Shown: positions 26,446 through 34,787 of the stretch, one piece after another
Position numbering within the stretch: position 1 is the first letter of the stretch
Layout: the number at the start of each line of letters is the position of its first letter
Assembly: GCF_900604515.1 (NCBI RefSeq)
Contig: NZ_UWOS01000001.1
Coordinates: forward strand, 620,001-684,000
Length of the DNA: 64,000 nucleotides
Direction of reading: 5' to 3'
From: Arcanobacterium ihumii
GTDB taxonomy: Bacteria > Actinomycetota > Actinomycetes > Actinomycetales > Actinomycetaceae
The notes under the pieces: generated by a model
What the model was told of the DNA's origin: nothing
What the model saw: the letters and a program-made list of their open reading frames with translations, nothing else
Database searches by the model: none
Position numbers and translations under genes: made by a program

Positions 26446-27819
26446 ATGTTTATAAGCGAATTAGAAGAAATATTTCCACCCGAAAGAATTCAGAAAGGCG
26501 ATCAAATTGCACGGTCCTATGTATCAGATCTTTTTGGACGGCATGGCGGATCAGCAGCTGCTCTGGTCTTCCCACAATCTACTGACGAGGTGAGCAAAGC
26601 GGTAACGCTAGCTAATCATTACCGAGTACCTGTAATTCCACGCGGAGCTGGGACTAACTTGGTTGGATCTACTCTTCCCGATTCTTCTGGAGACGCCTTA
26701 TTAATTGATCTCTCAAGAATGAACCGAATACTCAACATAGATACCGAAACACTTACTTTGGTAGTAGAACCCGGCGTCCTTTTAAGTGAAGTGCAACAGT
26801 TCGTTGACCATCACCAATTGTTTTATCCACCTGATCCAGGTGCTAAAAACGCATCCATAGGCGGGAACATCTCTACGAATGCCGGGGGAATGCGTGCAGT
26901 CAAGTATGGGGTAACTCGGGATTATGTCCGTGAGCTTGAAGTAGTACTCCCGTCAGGGGCAATCGTTATCCTTGGATCCACAAACGTCAAAGATGCCACC
27001 GGTCTTTCACTGAAGAACCTAATTATTGGCTCAGAAGGAACCTTAGGCATCGTTACACAAGCTACCCTGCGACTAATTGCTAAACCGAAGTTTAGCCAAT
27101 CCACAATTATCCCGTTTGACAGTTTAGATTCCGCTCTCAATAGTGTGCCTAAAATCTTGAGTAGCGGAGTAACGCCAACGGCGATTGAGTTTATTGAAGG
27201 TTCCGTAGCAAAGCTCGGTCAAGAATTCACCGGGTTTGAGTTTCCTGCTCCAGAAGCTAATGCCTATCTGCTCCTCACTTTCGATGGCACTCATAATCAG
27301 GTGGAGGCTGATTGTGCATTCATTCGAGAAATTCTTTATGAATACGGCGCTAGCGATTTTATTTATCTAAGCGAAAGCGAATCTGCCCGAGCATGGGGTA
27401 TCCGCGGGAGCTTAGTCAATGCAGTCGAAGCACGCTGCGAGCAGGAGCCACTTGACCTTGTGGTTCCTATTAATAAAACCGCTGAATTTATTAATTTCGT
27501 TCATAGTCTGGAGAAGCAAACAGGCGTAGAATCCGTAGGATTTGGGCATGCAGGGGATGGAAATGTTCACTTATGCGTATTGCGCGGGGATCGAAATGAA
27601 GATGATTGGCTCACCGTTCGCGACCATTTTCTGATTGAAGTGTATAAAAAGGCAGCCGAACTTGGAGGTCTAACAAGTGCCGAACACGGAATCGGAATTT
27701 CAAAACGACCATTCTATTTGAACTTGACCGACCCAGCGCTAATCGATTTACAACGTCAGATCAAAGCTGCTATTGACCCACGTGGGATTCTTAATCCCAA
27801 TAAGAGCTATTCACGCTGA
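26446..27819 (+). CDS. FAD-linked 2-hydroxyacid dehydrogenase (GlcD/D-lactate dehydrogenase-like)
   Basis: 457 residues, 5 bp after metQ. PCMH-type FAD domain: VIPRGAGTNLVGSTLP near 65-80 and ASIGGNISTNAGGMRAVKYG (near 138-157). The C-terminal substrate half has the GFGHAGDGNVHLCV histidine motif near 365 and ends SAEHGIGISKR...LNPNKSYSR, both typical of glycolate/D-lactate oxidases. It should oxidise a 2-hydroxyacid to the 2-oxoacid. Its place in a methionine-transport operon, ahead of an aminotransferase, suggests 2-hydroxy-4-methylthiobutanoate as substrate; this is an inference. Confidence 0.8.
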   Translation: MFISELEEIFPPERIQKGDQIARSYVSDLFGRHGGSAAALVFPQSTDEVSKAVTLANHYRVPVIPRGAGTNLVGSTLPDSSGDALLIDLSRMNRILNIDTETLTLVVEPGVLLSEVQQFVDHHQLFYPPDPGAKNASIGGNISTNAGGMRAVKYGVTRDYVRELEVVLPSGAIVILGSTNVKDATGLSLKNLIIGSEGTLGIVTQATLRLIAKPKFSQSTIIPFDSLDSALNSVPKILSSGVTPTAIEFIEGSVAKLGQEFTGFEFPAPEANAYLLLTFDGTHNQVEADCAFIREILYEYGASDFIYLSESESARAWGIRGSLVNAVEARCEQEPLDLVVPINKTAEFINFVHSLEKQTGVESVGFGHAGDGNVHLCVLRGDRNEDDWLTVRDHFLIEVYKKAAELGGLTSAEHGIGISKRPFYLNLTDPALIDLQRQIKAAIDPRGILNPNKSYSR

Positions 27820-27877
27820 CCTGTAAATATTCCTTTCATTTGGACAAACTAGACTAGAGATTACTAAGGAATCTGCA

Positions 27878-29053
27878 ATGCAAGAATTATCTATTCGCAG
27901 TGAACGTTTCACTGATTCGGTTATCCGCCGAATGACGCGTATTTGCGATGAATATGGAGCGATTAATCTTTCCCAAGGTTTTCCGGACGACGCTCCCCCT
28001 GTTGAGTTAACCAATAGGCTGGCTGAGGTAGCAGCTGACGGCCCTCATCAATATGCCGTTACTTGGGGAGCAGAAAATTTCCGTAATGCTCTTGCGAAAA
28101 AATTCAAGAACTTCAGTGGAATAACCATAGATCCCCAAAGCGAAGTACTAGTCACCTGCGGAAGTACCGAGGCAATGATAGCTGCTGTAATGACGGTGTG
28201 TAATCCTGGAGACAGAGTTGCAGTATTTTCGCCCTTCTACGAAAACTATGGCGCAGATGCAATCTTATGTGGCGCTGAGGCAATATATGTTCCTATGCGT
28301 CCGCCATCATTCGATTTCGACGCCGATGCCCTAGAGAAAGCTTTTGCGTCCGGAGCGAAGGCACTGATTTTGTGTAATCCTTCTAACCCTAGTGGCAAAG
28401 TATTTTCACTTGCCGAGTTAGAAACGATCGCTAGACTTGCAGAAAAATACGACGCTTTTGTTATCACCGACGAAGTTTACGAGCATATCGTTTTTGAGCC
28501 TTACCAGCACATTTACTTTGCCTCATTACCGGGAATGTTTGAAAGAACCATTATGTGCGGGTCCTTATCAAAAACATATCACATCACTGGGTGGCGTCTG
28601 GGTTACATTATTGCCCCCACAAGCGTCGTTGAGCGCGCAAAGAAAGTGCATGATTTCCTGACTGTGGGTGCCGCCTCACCACTTCAAGAAGCTGCAACGA
28701 TCGGCTTAGAGTTCGCTGATTCTTATTACACGGATCTACGTACTCACTACACAGAAAAACGCGACTTCTTCCTATCAGGGCTAGATAAACTAGGAATTAA
28801 GCACACGAATCCTCAAGGAGCCTATTACGTGCTTGTAGACATATCAGAGTTCGGATACGAATCAGATATGGATTTTTGTATAGATTTGGCCCAAAAAGTT
28901 GGAGTTGGAGCGGTTCCTGGTTCTGCTTTCTTCAATGAGGAAGAAAACCGTTATATTCGTCTACATTTTGCCAAGTCAGAAAAAATGCTTTCTAAAGCAT
29001 TACAACGTTTAGCAAGCCTACCTGAACGGTTAGGTCAAAGAAATCCAAGCTAA
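27878..29053 (+). CDS. PLP aminotransferase, class I/II (methionine aminotransferase-like)
   Basis: 391 residues. Fold-type I aminotransferase: INLSQGFPDDAPP near 28-40, YAVTWGAENFRNALAKK near 57-73, LCNPSNPSGKVF near 168, VITDEVYEHIVF near 195, and the PLP lysine in SLSKTYHITGWRLGY near 228. The closest look is YbdL/kynurenine-aminotransferase-type enzymes, which take methionine/2-oxo-4-methylthiobutanoate. Last gene of the met operon; a strong terminator follows at 29192. Confidence 0.85.
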   Translation: MQELSIRSERFTDSVIRRMTRICDEYGAINLSQGFPDDAPPVELTNRLAEVAADGPHQYAVTWGAENFRNALAKKFKNFSGITIDPQSEVLVTCGSTEAMIAAVMTVCNPGDRVAVFSPFYENYGADAILCGAEAIYVPMRPPSFDFDADALEKAFASGAKALILCNPSNPSGKVFSLAELETIARLAEKYDAFVITDEVYEHIVFEPYQHIYFASLPGMFERTIMCGSLSKTYHITGWRLGYIIAPTSVVERAKKVHDFLTVGAASPLQEAATIGLEFADSYYTDLRTHYTEKRDFFLSGLDKLGIKHTNPQGAYYVLVDISEFGYESDMDFCIDLAQKVGVGAVPGSAFFNEEENRYIRLHFAKSEKMLSKALQRLASLPERLGQRNPS

Positions 29054-29191
29054 ATCTAACTGAAATACCATCTTGGTCTACCACATTCGATACAAGGCCT
29101 TAGATCATAACAATTTCAAAGAAGTTCGCCAACGTAATGAATAACATAGTAATAAGATTGAGATGCATATAAATTCATTATTTTTAGACCA

Positions 29192-29239
29192 AGCGGTCTG
29201 ATTTTCTTCTAACTAGGAGATCAAATCAGACCGCTTTTT
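29192..29239 (+). terminator. Terminator of the methionine operon
   Basis: AGCGGTCTGATTT pairs perfectly with AAATCAGACCGCT (29223-29235), followed by T5. The rest of the 436-bp gap 29054-29489 is AT-rich; I see no other gene in it and it must hold the promoter of the next gene. Confidence 0.9.
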
Positions 29240-29489
29240 GTATTGAATTTCAATTCATTTTGGACAGATCGATAGAATTCGGTCTTTTTACTCAAAAGTT
29301 TTAATTCTATTCAGGATCGTTAATTTCCATACAAACACACTAAAAAATACATACTTACAGGTCAGATAGTTATTTGATATTTAGTTTCCACCTATAATGG
29401 CATGACATACAATTAACAGGCCCATAAATTATAGACATTAGCATCAGATAGCTCCTTGAGCGTCTGGCGCTTTCACGCGAAAGGTAAAC

Positions 29490-31772
29490 ATGGCACAGAA
29501 ACCCATGCGTGTCAGGCTCCTCAAGCGAGCAATGTGCGGAATTGCAGCATTTTCCATTGCTGGCATAACAGCTTTCGGAGTCAATCCACCACAGGCATCC
29601 GCCTACACAGAGGAAAATTTCGAAATCGGATTCGGCACACCAGACGGTAAGTTTCCATCCGTCGAATCGAAGTTAGCTATTTCCGAAAACATGGTTCGCC
29701 CAGGGCAAGAGGTTAACTACACTTTTACTTTCACAGCGAACGCACCTCATCCAGGTTCAGAGACCACCCCAGGTCAATCAAACCTGATTGCTCACGAGAT
29801 TCGATTCCTTCCCGATAAAAACGCCCCACTAATCGGAACGCCAAAAGAAAGCGATTTTACTTGGTCTGACGGAAAAGCTCGAAGCTTTTCTTCACCTCCC
29901 GAAAAGTTCGACGACGGCACCTGGTCGTTCACCTTCGATGACGGTATCAATGGAAACGTAACTGGAACTGCTAAATTTGCTGCACGGGTTAGCGACACTG
30001 CCGCCCCTGGAACAACCATTAAAGCCGATGCTTTGGCATTCTCTGGAATTGATCCAAGGAGCAAATGGGATGGTCCAAAACCGGCATTTAAGAACATCTC
30101 AGCAGATAAATGTTCTGCAACCGCATACGGAGATTTAACACTTAATTATGGCGAATACGGCCAGTGGCTTGCCGAATTAAAAATTGGTATTGATTCACCC
30201 AATGTTCGTCTCGATAGCAATGGCCCAAAACTAACCTTTACCGATGGTCAAGGGAAAGATATCACCTCTACCATTTTGGCAAATGCAAAGTTTAATTCTA
30301 ACGACAGCACCGACCCTGTCGATCCTAATATCGATAAAGGCCTAAGTAGAGATAACGAATGGAAACAGTCATACAACTGGCCATTTGATTACCACATCGA
30401 AAATAGAACTCCAGTTTCTAACCTAACTGGAAACACTTGGCTTCCCGCAGGTACGCGTGTCCATTATGAACAGAGCGTAACCGATTCGGCCTGCTTGCCA
30501 GATAATGGAAATCAATACGATCCATGGCAGTATGAATACAGTTATTCGATTGGTTTAAGCACAGCGACTGCACCTCGATTCAGCAACTCAGAAGCATCAG
30601 TTACTACTGTCGTAGAAACACCTACCCCACTTACTACTCCAAAATTTGCAATTTCTAAAACTACAACTGACCAACCTCTTGTGCTCGATAAGCCATCGGT
30701 CACGAATGTAACTCGCAATTACCAAGTTAAGGTTTCTAACACTGGTACCTCCACAGGTACCACAAAAGAAATTATCGACACCCCCGGAGTACCTGCAGGA
30801 TTCAAGGTTACTGGTCTTGACGTAGACGGCATACCTGCCGTTAACAAAAACGGAAGCTTCCAACTTTCAGGAGGTCTTTCCCTCGGGATTGGAGAGACTC
30901 GCACTCTAAACGTAACTGTTCATTATGAAGTTACACCTGAAGTTATCGTTCCTGATGCTTGGGAGAACCTCTCACAGTGTGGCGCACCAAATGACCAAGA
31001 TGCCCCTATAAAGGGTATCTTCAACAAGGTGACCATGGAAGGCGACTCCGATCCTGAAGGTGAATTGAACAACACCGCATGCACTACGGTCAGCGGTAAA
31101 CCTTCAATTGCGATCAAGAAATATATTAACGACGACGATGCCAACAACGCTCCAGGAGTACAAGTCACTCCAGGATCAGAAATGCGCATCCGTTTCGATG
31201 TTACAAACACCGGTTCGCAACCACTTTCCGATGTAAAGCTTACCGATAACGTAATTGCTGCTTCGAAAATTGAAGAACCCACCGGCTTTATTGGAATACT
31301 AGCGCCAAATCAAACCGTTACCTTTACCGCCACGATCCCTGCTCCTGCGGCTGGGCATAGCCACGCAAATATCGGAACTGTGACCGGAGTTCCCCCACAG
31401 GTTCCAGGTAATCCTGCCACGGTATCAGCGTCCGATCCAGCACATGCGTTTACGCCAGATAAGCCAAATGTACCTTCTGAGCCAGAAGATACTACCCCGT
31501 CAGAGCCTGCTCCCCCAGCACCTCCAGTACCATCAGAACCAAACAATCCATCACCAGCTCCGCAACAGCCACCAGTGCCAACACAACCGTCTGTTTCCGA
31601 GCCGAATACACCAGCAGCTCCAACTCCTAAACTTGAAGCTGACTCTTCCACACCTGCACCTCAATTAGCAGAGACAGGACTGCACGGAGCTGCCATCGCA
31701 TTAATTAGTGGGTTGCTACTTTCCTCCGGAATTGCACTCACTGTAACGATGCGGCGCAAATCGCACCGATAG
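29490..31772 (+). CDS. LAETG-anchored surface protein with DUF11-like domains
   Basis: 760 residues. A long actinobacterial signal peptide ends near residue 38 (QASAYTEENF). The body is Thr/Pro/Asn-rich with beta-sandwich repeats; PSIAIKKYINDDDANNAPG and MRIRFDVTNTGSQPLSDVKL (near 540-580) are typical of DUF11/isopeptide-type stalk domains. A Pro-rich wall-spanning region (about 655-720) precedes the sorting signal LAETG near 725, a hydrophobic helix and RRKSHR. The LAxTG form is the one used by class E sortases of actinobacteria. Likely adhesin or wall protein; ligand unknown. Confidence 0.85.
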   Translation: MAQKPMRVRLLKRAMCGIAAFSIAGITAFGVNPPQASAYTEENFEIGFGTPDGKFPSVESKLAISENMVRPGQEVNYTFTFTANAPHPGSETTPGQSNLIAHEIRFLPDKNAPLIGTPKESDFTWSDGKARSFSSPPEKFDDGTWSFTFDDGINGNVTGTAKFAARVSDTAAPGTTIKADALAFSGIDPRSKWDGPKPAFKNISADKCSATAYGDLTLNYGEYGQWLAELKIGIDSPNVRLDSNGPKLTFTDGQGKDITSTILANAKFNSNDSTDPVDPNIDKGLSRDNEWKQSYNWPFDYHIENRTPVSNLTGNTWLPAGTRVHYEQSVTDSACLPDNGNQYDPWQYEYSYSIGLSTATAPRFSNSEASVTTVVETPTPLTTPKFAISKTTTDQPLVLDKPSVTNVTRNYQVKVSNTGTSTGTTKEIIDTPGVPAGFKVTGLDVDGIPAVNKNGSFQLSGGLSLGIGETRTLNVTVHYEVTPEVIVPDAWENLSQCGAPNDQDAPIKGIFNKVTMEGDSDPEGELNNTACTTVSGKPSIAIKKYINDDDANNAPGVQVTPGSEMRIRFDVTNTGSQPLSDVKLTDNVIAASKIEEPTGFIGILAPNQTVTFTATIPAPAAGHSHANIGTVTGVPPQVPGNPATVSASDPAHAFTPDKPNVPSEPEDTTPSEPAPPAPPVPSEPNNPSPAPQQPPVPTQPSVSEPNTPAAPTPKLEADSSTPAPQLAETGLHGAAIALISGLLLSSGIALTVTMRRKSHR

Positions 31773-31807
31773 GGAGCAAAATTCAGAACCTTGCTAAAGG
31801 TTGTTTT

Positions 31808-31850
31808 ATGGTGGGGTTCGGGTCATCTTTTATGACCCGAACCCCACCAT
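31808..31850. terminator. Bidirectional terminator
   Basis: A perfect 19-bp stem (beginning ATGGTGGGGTTCGGGTCAT, 5-nt loop CTTTT) lies between the convergent surface-protein and transporter genes. Confidence 0.92.
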
Positions 31851-31854
31851 CATA

Positions 31855-32799
31855 TTAGTCAGTGCAGACGCCACCCGACTTATCCCCAGCCAGTATCCTC
31901 CAATCTGGAGTAGCCGCAAGCACAGTTCCACATAGAATCACTACACAACAGACAATCTGTAAGAGCGAAGGCACCTGCCCTAACACTAGAAACGCAAAGA
32001 AAACAGCCCACGCCGAATAAGAAATATTCAAGGCCATTGCCCTAGATGCTCCGATTGTATGGATTGCCCGATAGTAGAAAAGGTACGACGCCGTTCCTGC
32101 CATTGCCGCGATGACCACGACTCCGATTCCAACGTTGAGCATCGAGTACTTAACAAACGAAAAAGTTCCAGTTACGGGCGCAATAACAAACAGATAGGCA
32201 AGTGCCGACGTCGTCTGCCTGATATGTAGTGCAGTATCGTTATCGACATCGTCATCGTTCATACCCCACGCGAGGATCACAGCTTCCGAACCCCAACCGA
32301 TAACGCAGGTTAATGCGGCGACTACCCCAACCATCGTCGACCCGGTGGGTGTAGTTGAAGCAGAGGACCAGCCAATCAGAATAATTGCAACGAGGGAAAT
32401 CAAGAGCGCCACGAGCTGGTGTAAGCCCATACGCTCTTTTAGGAAAATGTAGGCAAGAACCGCGCCAAACGCCGGATAAAAAGTAGAGATAATGGCGGTG
32501 AAACCAGGCCCAATATTGTTGATTGCAACTAGGTAACCCGTCATTCCGATCGGCCCACCCAGAATTGCAGCGATCATCACTGCTTGACCTGCACGTGTGG
32601 TAATAGCCTTAAGGGAAGCACGTAGCCTTCCGCGCATCAGCATGTATATAAATAGGATGATTGCACACAGGACGTCGTGAAACATTGCGCTGGCGAGAGC
32701 AGCATCAGGCAAGTTCAAGAAAGGAATGAATAAGAGCGCTAGACCAAGGGTAACTGTATCCATCCCCCAGAGCGCACCGGAGAAGATTCCCCACCGCAT
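31855..32799 (-). CDS. EamA/DMT-family transporter
   Basis: 314 residues with about ten membrane helices in two EamA repeats; the first repeat ends with AIISTFYPAFGAVLAYIFLKERM, the family hallmark, and the second with YSAWAVFFAFLVLGQVPS. A polar acidic loop (GMNDDDVDNDT) sits in the middle. Such proteins export amino acids or other metabolites; substrate cannot be read from the sequence. Monocistronic. ATG 32799 is the first Met and starts a normal first helix. Confidence 0.82.
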   Translation of the reverse strand: MRWGIFSGALWGMDTVTLGLALLFIPFLNLPDAALASAMFHDVLCAIILFIYMLMRGRLRASLKAITTRAGQAVMIAAILGGPIGMTGYLVAINNIGPGFTAIISTFYPAFGAVLAYIFLKERMGLHQLVALLISLVAIILIGWSSASTTPTGSTMVGVVAALTCVIGWGSEAVILAWGMNDDDVDNDTALHIRQTTSALAYLFVIAPVTGTFSFVKYSMLNVGIGVVVIAAMAGTASYLFYYRAIHTIGASRAMALNISYSAWAVFFAFLVLGQVPSLLQIVCCVVILCGTVLAATPDWRILAGDKSGGVCTD

Positions 32800-33070
32800 G
32801 TGTGATCCTTATCGTTTCATTAAATGAGCCACCGCCCAGACTACTCTAAGGAGAATCAAAAATACTCGACTTGCCCGAAAGGATCACGATATCGCGGACA
32901 ACACTTTATTCATCATCAGGTGGCGACATTTTTATTATCGATTTTAAACCCTATGTATGCACAAACACATTTCTATCAAAGCCCCAGTTCAAAAGGTATT
33001 TTCAGACAAACTAACACCCTATTAAGCGAACCAACACTAGCCAAAATATCTTTATGTAGCTAACATGGAA

Positions 33071-33192
33071 GATGTTCCGCCCCGAGGATGCTCAAAACAT
33101 TCGCTAGGAGTCCTCGAAGGAACGGAACATCGTACACAGTGGTGCAGCGCCGCCACTGTGGCCTGCACCTTGAATCCAACCAAGGAGCAAAA
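33071..33192 (+). ncRNA. Candidate structured 5' leader with mutually exclusive hairpins
   Basis: A long stem GATGTTCCG/CGGAACATC (33071-33079 and 33123-33131) encloses CGAGGA/TCCTCG (33083-33088 and 33111-33116). Next, hairpin A CACAGTGG/CCACTGTG (33135-33142, 33153-33160) overlaps hairpin B GGTGCAG/CTGCACC (33141-33147, 33163-33169), and B overlaps hairpin C CCTTG/CAAGG (33168-33172, 33181-33185), which covers the ribosome-binding site AAGGAG of the gene at 33193. A+C would be off, B on. I recognise no known riboswitch class. Upstream, 32800-33070 holds no convincing gene. Confidence 0.5.
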
Positions 33193-33429
33193 ATGTTAAC
33201 TATGGAAACCTGCGAAGCAAAGCCAGTCTTCATCACCGCGAAGCAGGATCACCGTCTTCATCTCACCACGCCAATCGCATTCGTTACTGCGATGGCACTC
33301 TTTACGCTCATCGGAATCGTTGCCACCATCCCGAGCCTAATTTTCGCAGCCGGGGTAGTCACCACATTCGCCATTCCTGCATGGCTCGTCGTCGCTATTA
33401 ACAACAAGCAAAAGAGCACCATCGAGTAA
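33193..33429 (+). CDS. Small two-helix membrane protein
   Basis: 78 residues from ATG 33193, with AAGGAG seven bases upstream; a longer ORF from 33088 runs through the structured leader and is rejected. Two hydrophobic helices (IAFVTAMALFTLIGIVATI and LIFAAGVVTTFAIPAWLVVAI) and a short Lys-rich tail. No family recognised. Expression appears to be controlled by its leader RNA. Confidence 0.65.
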   Translation: MLTMETCEAKPVFITAKQDHRLHLTTPIAFVTAMALFTLIGIVATIPSLIFAAGVVTTFAIPAWLVVAINNKQKSTIE

Positions 33430-33453
33430 GTTTGGACACTCAACGCAAGGATC

Positions 33454-34581
33454 TTAAAGAGCCATGTCAACGACGGCGCGCCCTTGCACTTTTCCCTGTT
33501 CCAAAAGGGAATAACCGGCGCTAACGTCTTCTAACGAAAAACGCCTGCTCACAATGTCTTGGTAGCTAATTTTTCCTTGCGCAGCCATCTCAACAACCGC
33601 AGGCAAATCCTGGCGTGTGCGTGCACCATAGGAGCCAAGAATCGATTGCGATCGTCGCACGGTCCGGTTAATTTCAACCGCCGCCTCTTGAACTCCTGCA
33701 CCTAAGCCAATAGGCACCATACGCCCACCGTCTTTTAATGATACAAGTGCCGAGTTCCAAGTTTCGGGCCTACCCAACGCTTCGAACGCAACATCAACGC
33801 CACGTCCACCGGTAAGTGAAAATACACGTTCACGCACGTCGTCATCCATCGAGTTGACGACGTCGGTGGCACCGAGCCGTATTGCAGCTTCCAATTTGTC
33901 GTCAGCGACGTCAATAGCGATGATCTGTTTTGCTCCGAACTCTTTTGCAATCTGAATAATGTTTGAACCAACTCCTCCAGTTGCAACCACAGCAACGCTC
34001 TCCCCGTAACGAAGGTCCGCTCCCCGACGCACTGCGCCATAAGCAGTTAGCGCCGCACAGCCCAAAATCGCAGCCGGAATCGGGTCCACGCTCTCCGGAA
34101 GTGGTGCCACAGACGTCGCTGGAATAACTGCATATTCTGCAAGAGCACCCATCGAATACATGGCAATCGGTTCACTATCTAAGGATTCAAGCCGAGTCGT
34201 TCCGTCATATAATTGCCCTTTCAGTCGGTTCAGTTCAAAGAACGGGCCACACAGATCATCGCGACCTTCAGAGCACGCCTCGCACTGACCACACGGCATT
34301 AGGAAAGCTCCAGAAACACGCTGCCCGACTCGAAGATCAGTCCGCCCAACATTTGGACCCAGTTCAATAATTTCACCAGCAACTTCGTGGCCCAGCACAC
34401 TCGGCGACGGAAAAGCTATTTTCCCATGAATCACATGGAGATCAGAATGGCAAAGACCACAGGCGATGACTTTAATCAGAACTTCGTTATCTTTGGGGCG
34501 AGGTGTTTTTATTTCTTCGACTTCAAGCCCTTTTGTAACATTCCTCAAAACTGCGGCGCGCATTGTTGGTGGGATATTCAC
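33454..34581 (-). CDS. Zinc-dependent alcohol dehydrogenase (MDR superfamily)
   Basis: 375 residues from GTG 34581, supported by GGAGGA eight bases upstream. Catalytic zinc ligands are visible in ACGLCHSDLHV near 36-46 and LGHEVAGE near 63; structural zinc Cys in MPCGQCEACSEGRDDLC near 94-110; Rossmann motif VVATGGVGSNIIQIAKEFGA near 195. The pattern matches class III-like/NAD-dependent dehydrogenases with broad alcohol or aldehyde substrates. Monocistronic; its neighbour to the right is the inositol locus but the terminator at 34696 separates them. Confidence 0.88.
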   Translation of the reverse strand: MNIPPTMRAAVLRNVTKGLEVEEIKTPRPKDNEVLIKVIACGLCHSDLHVIHGKIAFPSPSVLGHEVAGEIIELGPNVGRTDLRVGQRVSGAFLMPCGQCEACSEGRDDLCGPFFELNRLKGQLYDGTTRLESLDSEPIAMYSMGALAEYAVIPATSVAPLPESVDPIPAAILGCAALTAYGAVRRGADLRYGESVAVVATGGVGSNIIQIAKEFGAKQIIAIDVADDKLEAAIRLGATDVVNSMDDDVRERVFSLTGGRGVDVAFEALGRPETWNSALVSLKDGGRMVPIGLGAGVQEAAVEINRTVRRSQSILGSYGARTRQDLPAVVEMAAQGKISYQDIVSRRFSLEDVSAGYSLLEQGKVQGRAVVDMAL

Positions 34582-34695
34582 GGTAATCGTCCTCCATTGT
34601 CCAGCATCATTGCTCGATTAGATCGTGTCCAAACACAATTTTATTGTACCTAACAAATGGTTAATTTTATAGGTCTTTTGTACTTACATATAAAC

Positions 34696-34728
34696 GTGGG
34701 GCGAGTGTTTTTACAACACTCGCCCCAC
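34696..34728. terminator. Terminator downstream of the inositol transporter gene
   Basis: GTGGGGCGAGTGTT pairs perfectly with AACACTCGCCCCAC around a 5-nt loop; it lies 60 bp beyond the transporter stop on the minus strand. Confidence 0.88.
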
Positions 34729-34787
34729 CGCTTTAGATATGACCGCTACGTTATCGAACAACAAAGCATCTAAAGTCATTTGACTGT

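Noticed and set aside
32824-33063. Plus-strand ORF of 79 codons
   Set aside because: No ribosome-binding site and an unconvincing composition in an AT-rich gap.
33088-33192. Longer N-terminus for the 78-aa membrane protein
   Set aside because: It would translate the structured leader; the ATG at 33193 has an ideal AAGGAG.
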